Assembly: GCA_009360345.1 (NCBI GenBank)
Contig: SPDP01000005.1
Span: 62,001 to 126,000, forward strand
Source: Alcaligenaceae bacterium SAGV5
Lineage (GTDB): Bacteria; Pseudomonadota; Gammaproteobacteria; Burkholderiales; Burkholderiaceae_B
Reading direction: 5' to 3'
DNA length: 64,000 nucleotides
Under the pieces are notes generated by a model that was not told where the DNA came from, did no database searches, and worked only from the letters and a program-made list of their open reading frames with translations. Shown one piece after another: positions 1 through 8,602 of this stretch. The number at the start of each line of letters is the position of its first letter. The first letter of the stretch is position 1. The position numbers were made by a program, and so were the translations under genes.

Positions 1-744
1 TCGTTAATCACCCACGATTCGCCCATGCGCGTAGCCAGTGCAGAAGGGCGATGGGAGTCTATAGAGGAATGGCTTGAAGATAACGGTCTTGTCTTCTTCA
101 CGAAGGAGTTGGATTCGTTCACTCGAAGCACGCTCCAGCGGCGTCGCGCCAGCCCGGGTATTCGTCCAGAAAGTCTGGTCATTCACAACTGGGGGGGCTG
201 TGACATACAGGTCGAGTTTGACTTGAGGAATCCGGATCGCATGACAGTGCAGCGGTTCTTACAAGACTACCTCCTTGACCTCCCGGATAACAGCTTCATC
301 ATTTATGACCACCGATCCGGCGAAGCCGCGGATTTCATCGTAGCCCGAGCCATGCCTGCTAATCGCTTGTCAGTGTCGCTCTATCACTGTAAGGGGGCCG
401 GCGGACCTGTATCCGGGGAGCGAGTGGACGATGTGTACGAACTAGCGGGCCAGTCCGTGAAGTCGGGCAGGTTCCAGCGGAAGGACGACTTGATACGACA
501 CGTTGAACGACGGACGCTTATACACGTGGGGCGCGGCCATTCACCATTTCTATTCGGCACTAGGGACGTAGCTCTTGATCTCTTGCGAAATTGTGATCCT
601 ATAGATATCCAGCTTACGGTGTATGCGGTTCAACCAGGGCTGTCAGCAGGAGGCCTAGTCGAGAACGTAAGGGCAGTAATGGCTGCTGCAAATGACAGCC
701 TTACGTCGCAAGGAGTTGAGTTGCGCTGGCTGACTAGTGCTTAG
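1..744 (+). CDS. 3' end of a larger gene, possible helicase-like defence protein
   Basis: The frame is open all the way to the left edge, so this is the C-terminal part of a longer protein; the first internal ATG is at 25 and the stop is at 742-744. The visible 240 or so residues are soluble, with no membrane segment. They carry a stretch reading SLYHCKGAGG followed by a segment rich in acidic and polar residues (VDDVYELAGQSVKS). From memory, this combination resembles the C-terminal region of large SF2-helicase proteins often found in mobile defence islands, but no helicase motif lies in the visible part. Base composition is more AT-rich than the genes after 1359. It lies just left of the tRNA-Leu remnant at 1061-1113, so it probably belongs to an integrated element. 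Confidence 0.55.
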   Translation, partial: SLITHDSPMRVASAEGRWESIEEWLEDNGLVFFTKELDSFTRSTLQRRRASPGIRPESLVIHNWGGCDIQVEFDLRNPDRMTVQRFLQDYLLDLPDNSFIIYDHRSGEAADFIVARAMPANRLSVSLYHCKGAGGPVSGERVDDVYELAGQSVKSGRFQRKDDLIRHVERRTLIHVGRGHSPFLFGTRDVALDLLRNCDPIDIQLTVYAVQPGLSAGGLVENVRAVMAAANDSLTSQGVELRWLTSA

Positions 745-1060
745 GAGATCCACGTAAGCATGTCCAGGTCCGCGCTCGGCCCCGGTACGTCATCAGGCGA
801 CACGCCACCCGGCCCCAGCTCGATGTCACTTGCTCACTGGTACATACAACGACACCGACCGCAACGGGCTGCTGGGTCTCCCCATGTGGTCGCTGTGATA
901 CCACGGCAGACCCGAAAATTAGGTACAGTACAGGTACAGCGACCAGTTTTCGCCAATTCAGGAAAAATACGCTAACCTACTGATTTGAAATTGGTTTTAC
1001 CTATTTCAACCTACGCTAGAATTCGCCCCATTTCCCTGTACAAACACAGTCAATCCCGAA
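745..1060. other. non-coding end of the integrated element
   Basis: No convincing gene is seen here. A short open frame at 760-975 has low-complexity, non-globular content and no ribosome binding site. The stretch just before the tRNA remnant is AT-rich, as is common at the borders of integrated elements. No promoter or RNA gene could be recognised. Confidence 0.4.
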
Positions 1061-1113
1061 CTCAAAATCCCCCGCCGCAAGGCGGGCCGGTTCGATTCCG
1101 GCCCCGGGCACCA
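1061..1113 (+). repeat. 3' half of tRNA-Leu(CAA), probable attachment-site copy
   Basis: The sequence has an anticodon loop CTCAAAA at 1061-1067, a variable arm with a stem of ccgcc and ggcgg around a GCAA loop, a perfect 5-bp T arm (1086-1090 with 1098-1102, loop TTCGATT), the 3' acceptor strand CCCGGGC (1103-1109), discriminator A and CCA at 1111-1113. Upstream there is no matching acceptor strand, no D arm, and the 5' side of the anticodon stem does not pair. The tRNA identity therefore stops at the anticodon loop, where many tyrosine integrases recombine. The simplest reading is a direct-repeat att site marking the far end of an element that extends left of the window. The intact tRNA copy and the integrase are not in view. 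Confidence 0.7.
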
Positions 1114-1358
1114 CAGTATTCATGCGCGGTTTCGCGCAACTCCCCCCGCCTGACCCAAGCCGTTAGGCCTGTCATTGCATGGCCTTCAGCCTTCCCGCAT
1201 CTTCACGCCGTGAAGACGACGCGCAATAACGGCTTGCTATCGCGTCACGCGTTTCGACATCTCCCTACCCTGGCCGCCGTCTCACATAATCGTCCGCACT
1301 ACGCCCACCCACCCAAGGCCCGCGTAGTGAAAAACATAAACGGATGGAGACGCCACAC

Positions 1359-2567
1359 ATGTTCCCACGCACCCTGATAAGCACCTGCGTGCTGCTGGCA
1401 CTTGCTGCCTGCGGCGGTTCGGATGGTTCGAGCACCGGCACCGATACCACCACTCCCCCTCCGCCGGCCGCCGCCGGTCCGGGCGTATTCGACGGCTCGC
1501 TGGCTTTCGACAAGGCCGGCTACACGACGATCACCGTTACGGTCGATGGCGTGAGCACGCCGGTGCGCTGGTACCGGGAGGTCTGCTACGTCGGCAAACC
1601 GATGAAGCTGGCGCCCACGCAGTCCGCGGGCGCGGTGGACAATCAGGATTGCGGCTACCAGAACATGAACATCTTCGTGCGCGAGGCCGACGCCGCCAGG
1701 CAGGATAATCCCATTTTCTTCAACGTCAACAACTCCGGCTGGCTTGCCAGCTACCAGGGTGGCAAGGGCGGTTGGGACCCGGCGATGCCGGTCACGCGGA
1801 CCAATTATTCGGGGGCCGACATCGTCAATGGCGGTGCCTACGTCAGCACCGGCGATACTGACAAGATCGGCGCCGCGCTCAGCCGCGGCTTCGTGTATAT
1901 CAATGTCGCCTCGCGCAGCCGTGGCGCCGTCGCTCCCGACGGTGTCTACGCGGACGGGGTCTACCAGGGCAAGGCGCCGGCGGCCATCGTCGACGCCAAG
2001 GCGGCCGTGCGTTATTTGCGCCTGAACGACGCCCTCATGTCGGGTGATGCCCGCCGCATCGTGGTGAACGGTACCAGCGGAGGTGGCGCGCAAAGCACGC
2101 AGCTCGGCGCCACGGGCAACAGCGCGGATTATTTCCCCTACCTGCAGGCCATCGGCGCCGCCGGCATCGACAAGGATGGCAAGAGTTCGATCGGGGACGA
2201 CGTCTTCGCCATCGTGGCCTATTGCCCGATCCAGGACATGGGCAGCGCCGACCTGGCCTACGAATGGATGTTCAATGTGCTGGATACGCGCGCGCTGGTG
2301 GCGGCGGACCAGTTGGCCGGGAAGATCGTGGATGCGGGCGGTACCAAGCTCATCCGGGCGTCCAATCCCGATCCCGCCGGCAGCGTCGAGCTGATGCATG
2401 CGTTCAAGACCTACCAGGCCGGCCTGGGTCTGAAGAACGATGACGGTTCGGCGCTGACCACCGACAACATGCTGGCCGCCATCCAGGCCGAGATCAAGCA
2501 GGCGGCGACCAGGCAGGTCAAGGCTGGCAAGCCGTTCGTCGCCTATGGCGCGTACGGGGGGCGATAG
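1359..2567 (+). pseudogene. truncated tannase/feruloyl-esterase-like lipoprotein
   Basis: The start at 1359 gives a lipoprotein signal (MFPRTLISTCVLLALAACGG) and has GGAG nine bases upstream. After a Thr/Pro linker comes an alpha/beta-hydrolase domain with the nucleophile motif GTSGGG about 240 residues in. The body resembles subtype B tannases, esterases that split galloyl or feruloyl esters outside the cytoplasm. In that family the catalytic Asp and His come roughly 250-290 residues after the Ser, but only about 160 residues remain here. The frame ends at an abrupt stop (2565-2567) exactly where a fragment of an unrelated membrane acyltransferase begins. The protein therefore lacks most of its triad and is probably inactive. 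The family assignment is from motif and overall character, not a search. Confidence 0.6.
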
Positions 2568-2578
2568 GCGGCCTGACG

Positions 2579-3112
2579 GTGGCATCGTTGTTCATCTTCA
2601 ATCGCAATCCCTATTGGGACGAGACCGCGCTCTACTTTTTCGCCTACTACGGCCTGGGATGCTGCGCCTACTGGCTGACCGGCCGGGCCAGGGGCGGGCT
2701 GTGGCTGCTGGCCATGGCGGGGGTGGTGGCCGTGGCGCTGGCGGCGGATTTCCGCGAACGCATCGTGGTGGCGACGGCCATCATGCTGCTGCTGGGAGGG
2801 GCCCGCCAAGCGGGCTGGCTGGAGAGCGTATCGGTGCCGGGCTTCGTCAGCCGGCTCGCGCGGATTTCCTATTCGGTGTTCCTGGTGCATTTTCCGCTGT
2901 GCCTGGTGGTCAGCGCGCTGGTGTTCCGCCTGTATCCCGAACAGGCCGCGGCCAATATGCTCGGCATGGGGTTGGCGCTGCTCGTCAGCCTGGCCGGAGG
3001 CGCTCTCTTTCACCGATGGGTGGAGCGCCGGATGCTCGAGCCCATGGTGCGGCGCGCCGTCATGGCGCTCTTCGCCGTGGGCGGCGTGCTGGCGGTCTAC
3101 GCGCACGCCTGA
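2579..3112 (+). pseudogene. C-terminal fragment of acyltransferase 3 family membrane protein
   Basis: About 178 residues with several hydrophobic helices. The segment RISYSVFLVHFPLCLVVS is typical of the last third of acyltransferase-3 (OafA/OpgC-like) proteins, which transfer acyl groups to surface glycans or lipids across the inner membrane. The N-terminal half with the conserved His of this family is missing. The frame is open for a short distance upstream of the GTG at 2579 but then runs through the 3' end of the tannase-like gene. This is best explained by one deletion that fused the two genes. The product is probably not functional. Confidence 0.6.
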
Positions 3113-3131
3113 GGCGCCGCCGCCAGTCGCC

Positions 3132-3860
3132 CTACATCAATCTCGGACCCTGGCGGCCGCGCCGCCCTTCGGCGGCCGAGGTCAGCCCGGCTTCTTTCTC
3201 GAAGTCCGCCCCCTGGCTCTGGACCTGGGTATAGGCATGCTCGCGGAACAGGTTCTCGGCCCGGTCGGGCTGCCCGCTTTCTATGGCCGTGACGATGGCG
3301 TGATGCTGCCGGTGGGCGTAGAACAGGAAGTTGAACATCATGTCCCGGCTCTGTGTATCGAACGCCAGCGTGAGCGGGTCGGTGAACGGCACGATGTTGC
3401 AGCGGCTGACCAGGCTGGCCAGCAAGGGCATGTCGGCGCCTTCCAGGATCAGCGTATGGAAGCGCGCATTCATTTCCGCGTACCGGATCTCGTCGTCGTC
3501 CGACAGCCTGCGGTCGGTGAAGATGCGGTCGCCCTGGGCCAGGCAGTCCTTGAGTTCGGCCAGCAGCTCGGCGCTGGCGCCGTTGGTGGCCAGCGCGCGC
3601 GCCGCCAGCCCCTCCAGCGCGGCGCGCACGTGCAGGGCCTCCGTGCTTTCGCGGGCGGAAAAGGCGCGGACCGCGAAGCCGCGCGCGCCGGAAGGTACCA
3701 GCAGGCCTTCCTGGGCGAGCGCGGGCAGGGCCTGGCGCACGGGCGTGCGCGACGTGCCCAGCCGTTCGGCCAGATCGGCTTCCCGTACCCGTTCACCCGG
3801 CGCGAGTTCGCCCCGGAGGATCATTTCACGAATATGCAGCATGGTCGTGGTCTGCTGCAT
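3132..3860 (-). CDS. GntR-family (FCD) transcriptional regulator
   Basis: The start at 3860 gives a 242-residue protein beginning MQQTTTMLHIREMI; a longer in-frame start at 3950 would run through operator-like sequence and is less likely. Residues 10-75 form a winged helix with the usual GntR pattern (ILRGELAPGERVREADLAE, then GTSRTPVRQAL). The rest is an all-helical FCD effector domain with conserved acidic and His positions (RFHTLIL, AHRQHHAIVTAI). It diverges from the dioxygenase operon that starts at 4086, and GGATCC-centred palindromes fill the gap between them. It most likely represses that operon until an aromatic acid or a breakdown product binds. Confidence 0.88.
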   Translation of the reverse strand: MQQTTTMLHIREMILRGELAPGERVREADLAERLGTSRTPVRQALPALAQEGLLVPSGARGFAVRAFSARESTEALHVRAALEGLAARALATNGASAELLAELKDCLAQGDRIFTDRRLSDDDEIRYAEMNARFHTLILEGADMPLLASLVSRCNIVPFTDPLTLAFDTQSRDMMFNFLFYAHRQHHAIVTAIESGQPDRAENLFREHAYTQVQSQGADFEKEAGLTSAAEGRRGRQGPRLM

Positions 3861-3928
3861 GCCTGCTCCCTGAGTGATGATGCGGCTGCCTCGCGGCTGG
3901 CGAGGTGGGTGCAAGTATAAGACCCATT

Positions 3929-4008
3929 TGGGATCCCGTATTGGATCCAAAACGGGCGACTAACCCCGAAAAAACCCTTTATTGCTTTATTTCGGGATCC
4001 CATATAAT
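3929..4008 (+). promoter_or_regulatory. operator array and promoter between GntR gene and dioxygenase operon
   Basis: Three short palindromes share a GGATCC core: TGGGATCCCG (3929-3938), TTGGATCCAA (3941-3950) and CGGGATCCCA (3993-4002). The last directly abuts a consensus -10 hexamer TATAAT at 4003-4008 reading towards the dioxygenase genes, with a weak TTGCTT upstream. GntR/FCD proteins often bind short palindromes of this sort, so binding at the third box would block the promoter. The repeat structure is seen directly; the regulator match is inferred. Confidence 0.6.
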
Positions 4009-4085
4009 CTCCGCTACGCATAAAAAGGGTCGGTGGCGCACGGCGATGCGGCCGCGCCGGCTTCATTCCAGACGGAGTACGCACC

Positions 4086-4970
4086 ATGGCAAGAATCATC
4101 GGCGGCATCGGCAGCTCGCACGTGCCGACCATAGGCGTCGCCTATGACAAGGGCAAGCAGAACGATCCGGCCTGGGCGCCGCTGTTCGACGGCTACAAGC
4201 CGGTCGCTGCCTGGCTGGCTGAAAAGCAGGCCGACGTGCTGGTGTTCTTCTACAACGACCATTGCACGACCTTCTTCTTCGACATGTATCCCACGTTCGC
4301 GCTGGGGGTGGGCGAACGTTTCCCCATCGCCGACGAGGGCGCGGGCCTGCGCAACCTGCCCGCCATCCGCGGCAACGTCGATTTCCAGGCCCACATCGCC
4401 GAGTCCCTGGTGAACGACGAGTTCGATCTCACCGTTTTCCAGGACAAGCCCATCGACCACGGTTGCGCGTCGCCGCTGCCGCTGCTCTGGCCGCACCAGC
4501 CCGACTGGCCGGGCACCGTGGTGCCCGTCGCGATCAACGTGCTGCAATATCCGCTGCCCACGGCGCGGCGCTGCTATCGCCTGGGCCAGGCCGTGCGCCG
4601 CGCGGTGGAGTCCTATCCCGAGGACCTGAAAGTGGTGGTGGTCGGCACCGGTGGCCTGTCGCACCAGGTCCATGGCGAGCGCACCGGCTTCAACAATACC
4701 GAGTGGGACATGGAATTCCTGCGCCTGCTGGAAGAAGATCCCGAGGCGCTGACGCGGATGAAGCATGCCGACTACGTGCGCCTGGGCGGCGCCGAGAGCG
4801 TGGAGCAGATCATGTGGCTGGCCATGCGCGGCGCGCTGGGCACCGGCCCGCTGCGCAAGCTGCACCAGAACTACTACCTGGCGACCACCACCGCGATGAC
4901 CGTGGTGCTGTACGAAGAAGGCGAGCCCGTCGCCCGGCAGGCCGGCCAGGCCGCCACGGCCGTGGCCTGA
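4086..4970 (+). CDS. class III extradiol ring-cleavage dioxygenase, LigB-type catalytic subunit
   Basis: A 294-residue LigB-fold protein that inserts oxygen into a catechol-type ring using non-haem Fe(II). The residues expected from LigB line up: His12 (GSSH), His59 (YNDH), His193 (GGLSH) and Glu240 (AESVE), about two positions offset from Sphingobium LigB. The small LigA-type subunit follows ten bases downstream, so the enzyme is probably a two-subunit dioxygenase acting on protocatechuate, gallate or a methylated relative. Catalytic subunit before small subunit is the reverse of ligAB. The gene heads an operon with a branched-chain-type ABC importer and a formaldehyde-dehydrogenase-like gene. 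The exact substrate cannot be read from sequence. Confidence 0.85.
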   Translation: MARIIGGIGSSHVPTIGVAYDKGKQNDPAWAPLFDGYKPVAAWLAEKQADVLVFFYNDHCTTFFFDMYPTFALGVGERFPIADEGAGLRNLPAIRGNVDFQAHIAESLVNDEFDLTVFQDKPIDHGCASPLPLLWPHQPDWPGTVVPVAINVLQYPLPTARRCYRLGQAVRRAVESYPEDLKVVVVGTGGLSHQVHGERTGFNNTEWDMEFLRLLEEDPEALTRMKHADYVRLGGAESVEQIMWLAMRGALGTGPLRKLHQNYYLATTTAMTVVLYEEGEPVARQAGQAATAVA

Positions 4971-4980
4971 GGAGCACGCG

Positions 4981-5340
4981 ATGAATCCGCAACTGGAAGG
5001 CATCGAGCAGATTCCCGGCACCTACGCGTTCGACCTGCGCGTCAGCAACCGCACGCTGAAGATCAACCGCTTCTTCTGGAACATGATAGGCGCCGACTGG
5101 CGCGAGCGCTTCGTCGCCGACGAGGAAGGCACGATGGATGCCGCCGGGCTGACGGAAGAGGAAAAAGCCCTGGTGCGGGCGCGCGACTGGCTCGGCTTGA
5201 TACAGCACGGTGTCAACTTCTTCGTGCTCGAGAAGTTCGGCCGGGTCGTCAAGAAGACCAACCTCGAGATCTACGCCATCATGCGGGGCGAGTCCTTCGA
5301 GGAATTCATGAAGACGAGGCTGGTCCCCGACGCTAGGTAA
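4981..5340 (+). CDS. extradiol dioxygenase small (LigA-type) subunit
   Basis: A 119-residue, mostly helical protein of the LigA alpha-subunit family, which caps the active site of LigB-type catalytic subunits. Typical segments are LRVSNRTLKINRF, EEEKALVRARDW and GVNFFVLEKFGR. It starts eleven bases after the LigB stop behind GGAG, consistent with co-translation and a stoichiometric complex. The usual family length is about 110-140 residues, so it is complete. As for LigB, the subunit type is well supported but the substrate is not. Confidence 0.85.
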   Translation: MNPQLEGIEQIPGTYAFDLRVSNRTLKINRFFWNMIGADWRERFVADEEGTMDAAGLTEEEKALVRARDWLGLIQHGVNFFVLEKFGRVVKKTNLEIYAIMRGESFEEFMKTRLVPDAR

Positions 5341-5341
5341 A

Positions 5342-5433
5342 GCACCCCCAGGGGAAGCCCCCCGTACGCGCTTCGCGCGCCCCCCAGGGGGCGGCACTGA
5401 CGGACCGGCGGAGCCGGATCCGCTGTGCCCTGG
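5342..5433 (+). repeat. GC-rich intergenic repeat, copy 1
   Basis: The gap between the dioxygenase and binding-protein genes holds a GC-rich unit with strong potential stem-loops (CCCCCAGGGG, GCGCGAAGCGCG-like) and a tail around CCGGATCCGCTG. The last 33 bases (5401-5433) match, on the opposite strand, 21009-21041 with about 29 of 33 identical. Both copies sit just after a gene. This looks like a dispersed REP-type element of this lineage, possibly also acting as a transcript-end hairpin. Confidence 0.5.
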
Positions 5434-5493
5434 CTATACCCATTACATCGCAACACCACCGACAAAGGGCGCAGCGCGCCAAGGAGAGAGACT

Positions 5494-6675
5494 ATGCGAA
5501 TCGCGAAACGCGTGGCGGGGCTGCTGTGCGCGGCCGCGGCCGTGGCGGCGGCGGGAACGGCCGCCGCGGCGGAAATCAAGGTCGGCCTGTTGAGCCAGTT
5601 CTCGGGCGCCTACACCTGGTGGGGCCGGGAGTACCAGCGCGGCGTCGACCTGTACATGGCCCAGCGTGGCGGCAAGTTCGGCGAGCACACCATCACGGTG
5701 CTGTCGCGCGACGAGGCCGGTTCCAATCCCCAGCGCGCGCGCCAGCTGTCGCAGGAACTGGTGGTGCGCGACAAGGTGCAATACCTGATCGGCGGCGTCT
5801 TCACGCCCACGGTGCTGGGCGCCGCCGATGTCATCAACCAGACCAAGACGCCCTACGTCATCCTGAACTCGGGCACGTCCAGCGTGACCGACAAGTCGCA
5901 GTACTACGTGCGGGCCGGGTTCACGCAGTGGACGGTCAGCATCCCGCTGGTGCAGTGGGCCTATGACCAGGGCATGAAGAATGCCGTGGTCCTGGCGGCG
6001 GACTATGCGCCGGGCCACGACGCGCTGGAAGCCTTCGGCCAGACCTTCACCAAGCTGGGCGGCAAGATCGTCGGCGAGATCAAGGTGCCCATGGGCACCA
6101 CCGATTTCTCCAGCTACCTGCAACGCGTGCGCGACCTCAAGCCGCAGGCCGTGTTCATGTTCATGCCGGTAGGCCCCATGTCGGCCGGCATGATCCGCAG
6201 CTTCAAGGAGCGCGAGCTGGACAAGGCCGGCATCACGCTGCTGGTGACCAACGAGGCGCAGGAAGAGGACATCGCGCCCATCGGCGACGCCGCGCTGGGC
6301 CTGACCTCGGCGCTGCACTACTCGCCTTACCTGGACACGCCCCTGAACAAGGAGTTCGTGACCGCCTACAAGGCCAAGTACGGCAAGGACGAGCTGCCCA
6401 GCGTCGCATCGGTGGCGGCCTACGATGGCATGCGGCTGATCGAGCAGATGGTGCGCGCCACCAACGGCGTGAAGGACGGCGACAAGGCCATGGCCGCCAT
6501 CAAGGGCTACAAGTGGGACAGCCCGCGCGGCCCGGTCAGCATCGACCCGCGTACCCGCGAGATCGTCCAGAACGTCTACATGCGCAAGGTCGAGAAGATC
6601 GACGGCAAGCTCGGCAACAAGGTGTTCCACACCTATCCGGCCGTGAAAGATCCCTGGCACGAGATCAACAAGTAA
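5494..6675 (+). CDS. ABC transporter substrate-binding protein (Peripla_BP_6 type)
   Basis: The start at 5494 follows AAGGAGAGAG and gives a 393-residue precursor with a Sec signal peptide ending near TAAAA. The mature part begins EIKVGLLSQFSGAYTWWG, the standard opening of LivK/branched-chain-type receptors, and keeps the LNSGTSS and YDGMRLI segments of the fold. It is the periplasmic receptor for the importer encoded by the next four genes. In catabolic operons of this group such systems often import aromatic acids rather than amino acids, and its position right after a ring-cleavage dioxygenase supports that. Confidence 0.88.
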   Translation: MRIAKRVAGLLCAAAAVAAAGTAAAAEIKVGLLSQFSGAYTWWGREYQRGVDLYMAQRGGKFGEHTITVLSRDEAGSNPQRARQLSQELVVRDKVQYLIGGVFTPTVLGAADVINQTKTPYVILNSGTSSVTDKSQYYVRAGFTQWTVSIPLVQWAYDQGMKNAVVLAADYAPGHDALEAFGQTFTKLGGKIVGEIKVPMGTTDFSSYLQRVRDLKPQAVFMFMPVGPMSAGMIRSFKERELDKAGITLLVTNEAQEEDIAPIGDAALGLTSALHYSPYLDTPLNKEFVTAYKAKYGKDELPSVASVAAYDGMRLIEQMVRATNGVKDGDKAMAAIKGYKWDSPRGPVSIDPRTREIVQNVYMRKVEKIDGKLGNKVFHTYPAVKDPWHEINK

Positions 6676-6743
6676 CAGACTCCCCGCGCGGACGCGGCCC
6701 TGGCGCCGTGTCCGCCCCCTCCCTTCCTCGCGCCGGATGACGC

Positions 6744-7613
6744 ATGACTTCGACGCTCGCCACTTTCCTCAGTCTTGCCGTGGACGGTATCGCCTACGGC
6801 ATGATGCTGTTCCTCATCTCGGTCGGCCTGACCATCACGCTGGGCGTGATGCGCGTGGTCAACCTGACTCACTCGGCCTTCGCCATGATCGGGGGCTATA
6901 TCGCGCTCTGGTTCATCCAGCGCGCGGGCGTGCATTTCTTCCTGGCGGTGCCGCTGGCGGTCGTGGTCACCATGGCCATCGGCGCGGTACTGGAACGTAC
7001 GCTGTACCGCTGGGTCTACGGCACCCACGGACTGGGCCAACTGCTGATGACCATCGGCCTGACCTTCATCATCACGGCCATCGTCAAGAACCTGGCCGGC
7101 ACGCAGTTGCAGTCCCTGCCGCTGCCTTCCTCGCTGCAGGGCAATTTCAGCGTGGGGCCGCTCACGCTGTCGGTCTACCGGGCCTTCCTGATCGGCGCCA
7201 GCGCGGCTGTCGCGCTCGCGCTGTGGCTGGGCATCGAGCGCACGGCCTTCGGCGCGCGCCTGCGCGCCGCGGTCGACAACCAGCGCATGGCGCGCTGCGT
7301 GGGCATCAACGTGCCGGCGGTGTTCTCGGCCACCTTCGCCATCGGCTGTGGGCTGGCGGCGCTGGGCGGCGCGCTGGGCAGTCCCATGCTGCCGCTGGAG
7401 CCCTACTATGGCCTGAAGTACCTGGTCATCGTGCTGATCGTGGTGGCCGTGGGCGGCCTGGGCAGCCTGCGCGGATCGCTGTACGCGGCCCTGCTGCTGG
7501 GCCTGATCGACACGCTGGGCCGCTACTACCTGCCCGCCCTGGGCGCTTTCGTGATCTATCTGGCCGTGCTGGCGATCCTGCTGGTGCGCCCCCGTGGCTT
7601 GGTGGCGAACTGA
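6744..7613 (+). CDS. LivH-type ABC transporter permease
   Basis: A 289-residue inner-membrane protein with about eight hydrophobic helices. The opening (GIAYGMMLFLISVGLTITLG) and the NLTHSAFAMIGGY segment are diagnostic of the LivH family, and the cytoplasmic loop FGARLRAAVDNQRMARCVGI matches the EAA-like coupling region. It pairs with the LivM-type permease that starts three bases after its stop. It forms one half of the translocation channel for the solute bound by the protein at 5494-6675. Confidence 0.9.
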   Translation: MTSTLATFLSLAVDGIAYGMMLFLISVGLTITLGVMRVVNLTHSAFAMIGGYIALWFIQRAGVHFFLAVPLAVVVTMAIGAVLERTLYRWVYGTHGLGQLLMTIGLTFIITAIVKNLAGTQLQSLPLPSSLQGNFSVGPLTLSVYRAFLIGASAAVALALWLGIERTAFGARLRAAVDNQRMARCVGINVPAVFSATFAIGCGLAALGGALGSPMLPLEPYYGLKYLVIVLIVVAVGGLGSLRGSLYAALLLGLIDTLGRYYLPALGAFVIYLAVLAILLVRPRGLVAN

Positions 7614-7615
7614 TC

Positions 7616-8602
7616 ATGACGACTCCTTCCCTGAACTCATCCGTCGCGCGCGCGTTCTCGCGCCACCGCTACAACCTGCTGGACCTGGTGCTGCTGGGCG
7701 CGGCGGTCGCGACTTTCTTCCTGGCCGACCTGTACCTGGCCCTGGCCACCGCCGTGCTGATCATGATCGTGTTCGCGCTGTCGCTGGACATCGCGCAGGG
7801 CTATGGCGGGATCGAGACCCTGGGCCACGCGGCCTTCTTCGGCACCGGCGCCTATGCCGCGGGCCTGTACGCCATGCACGTGTCGCCCGAGCCGATCTCG
7901 GGCCTGTTCGTGGGCATGGCGGCGGCCGCCGTGGTCGGGTTGCTGTCCGGCCTGGCCGTGCTGCGCACCGCGGGCCTGACCCAGATCATGCTGACCCTGG
8001 TCTGCGCGACACTGCTGCTGGAGCTGGCCAACGTGGCCAAGCCGCTCACCATGGGCGATGACGGCCTGACCGGCTACTCGGTGGCCCCGGTGCTGGGCCT
8101 GTTCCAGTTCGACATCGAAGGCCGCACCGCCTACTGGTACGCCTTGGCCGTGCTGGTGCTGGTCTATGCCTTCTGCAAATTCCTGGTCAGCTCGCCGCTG
8201 GGCCTGACGGCGCAGGGTGTGCGGGAGAACCCCACGCGCATGGCGCTGCTGGGAGTGCCCGTGCGCCGGCGCCTCTTGACGCTGTACGCCATCTCGGCCG
8301 CGCTGGGCGGGGCGGCGGGCGCGCTGTCGGCCCAGGTCAACAACATCGTCGGGCTCGACAGCCTGGGTTTCACCATGTCCGCCAACGTGCTGGTCATGCT
8401 GGCGCTGGGCGGCACGGGCCGGCTGTACGGCGCCTTCCTGGGGGCCATCGTCTTCATGCTGCTGGCAGACCGCGCGGCGGCGCTGGACCCGACCAACTGG
8501 CTGGCGGCGCTGGGCGTGCTGCTGATCGTCGTCGTGCGCTTCGCGCCCACCGGATTGTCGGGTTGCCTGGCGCGGTGGACGAGCAGGGAGGGCACGCAAT
8601 GA
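7616..8602 (+). CDS. LivM-type ABC transporter permease
   Basis: A 328-residue permease with roughly ten hydrophobic helices. It has the LivM signature GYGGIETLGHAAFFGTGAY and the coupling loop PLGLTAQGVRENPTRMALLG. The ATG at 7616 lies two bases past the LivH stop, and the end overlaps the ATP-binding gene by ATGA (8599-8602), so translation is probably coupled. It forms the second half of the channel of the operon's importer. Confidence 0.9.
   Translation: MTTPSLNSSVARAFSRHRYNLLDLVLLGAAVATFFLADLYLALATAVLIMIVFALSLDIAQGYGGIETLGHAAFFGTGAYAAGLYAMHVSPEPISGLFVGMAAAAVVGLLSGLAVLRTAGLTQIMLTLVCATLLLELANVAKPLTMGDDGLTGYSVAPVLGLFQFDIEGRTAYWYALAVLVLVYAFCKFLVSSPLGLTAQGVRENPTRMALLGVPVRRRLLTLYAISAALGGAAGALSAQVNNIVGLDSLGFTMSANVLVMLALGGTGRLYGAFLGAIVFMLLADRAAALDPTNWLAALGVLLIVVVRFAPTGLSGCLARWTSREGTQ

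Noticed and set aside
760-975. A short open frame after the left-edge gene
   Set aside because: It has no ribosome binding site and a low-complexity product, and it lies in the border of the integrated element.
1061-1113. An intact tRNA-Leu gene
   Set aside because: Only the half from the anticodon loop to CCA is present; the 5' acceptor strand, D arm and anticodon 5' stem are missing.
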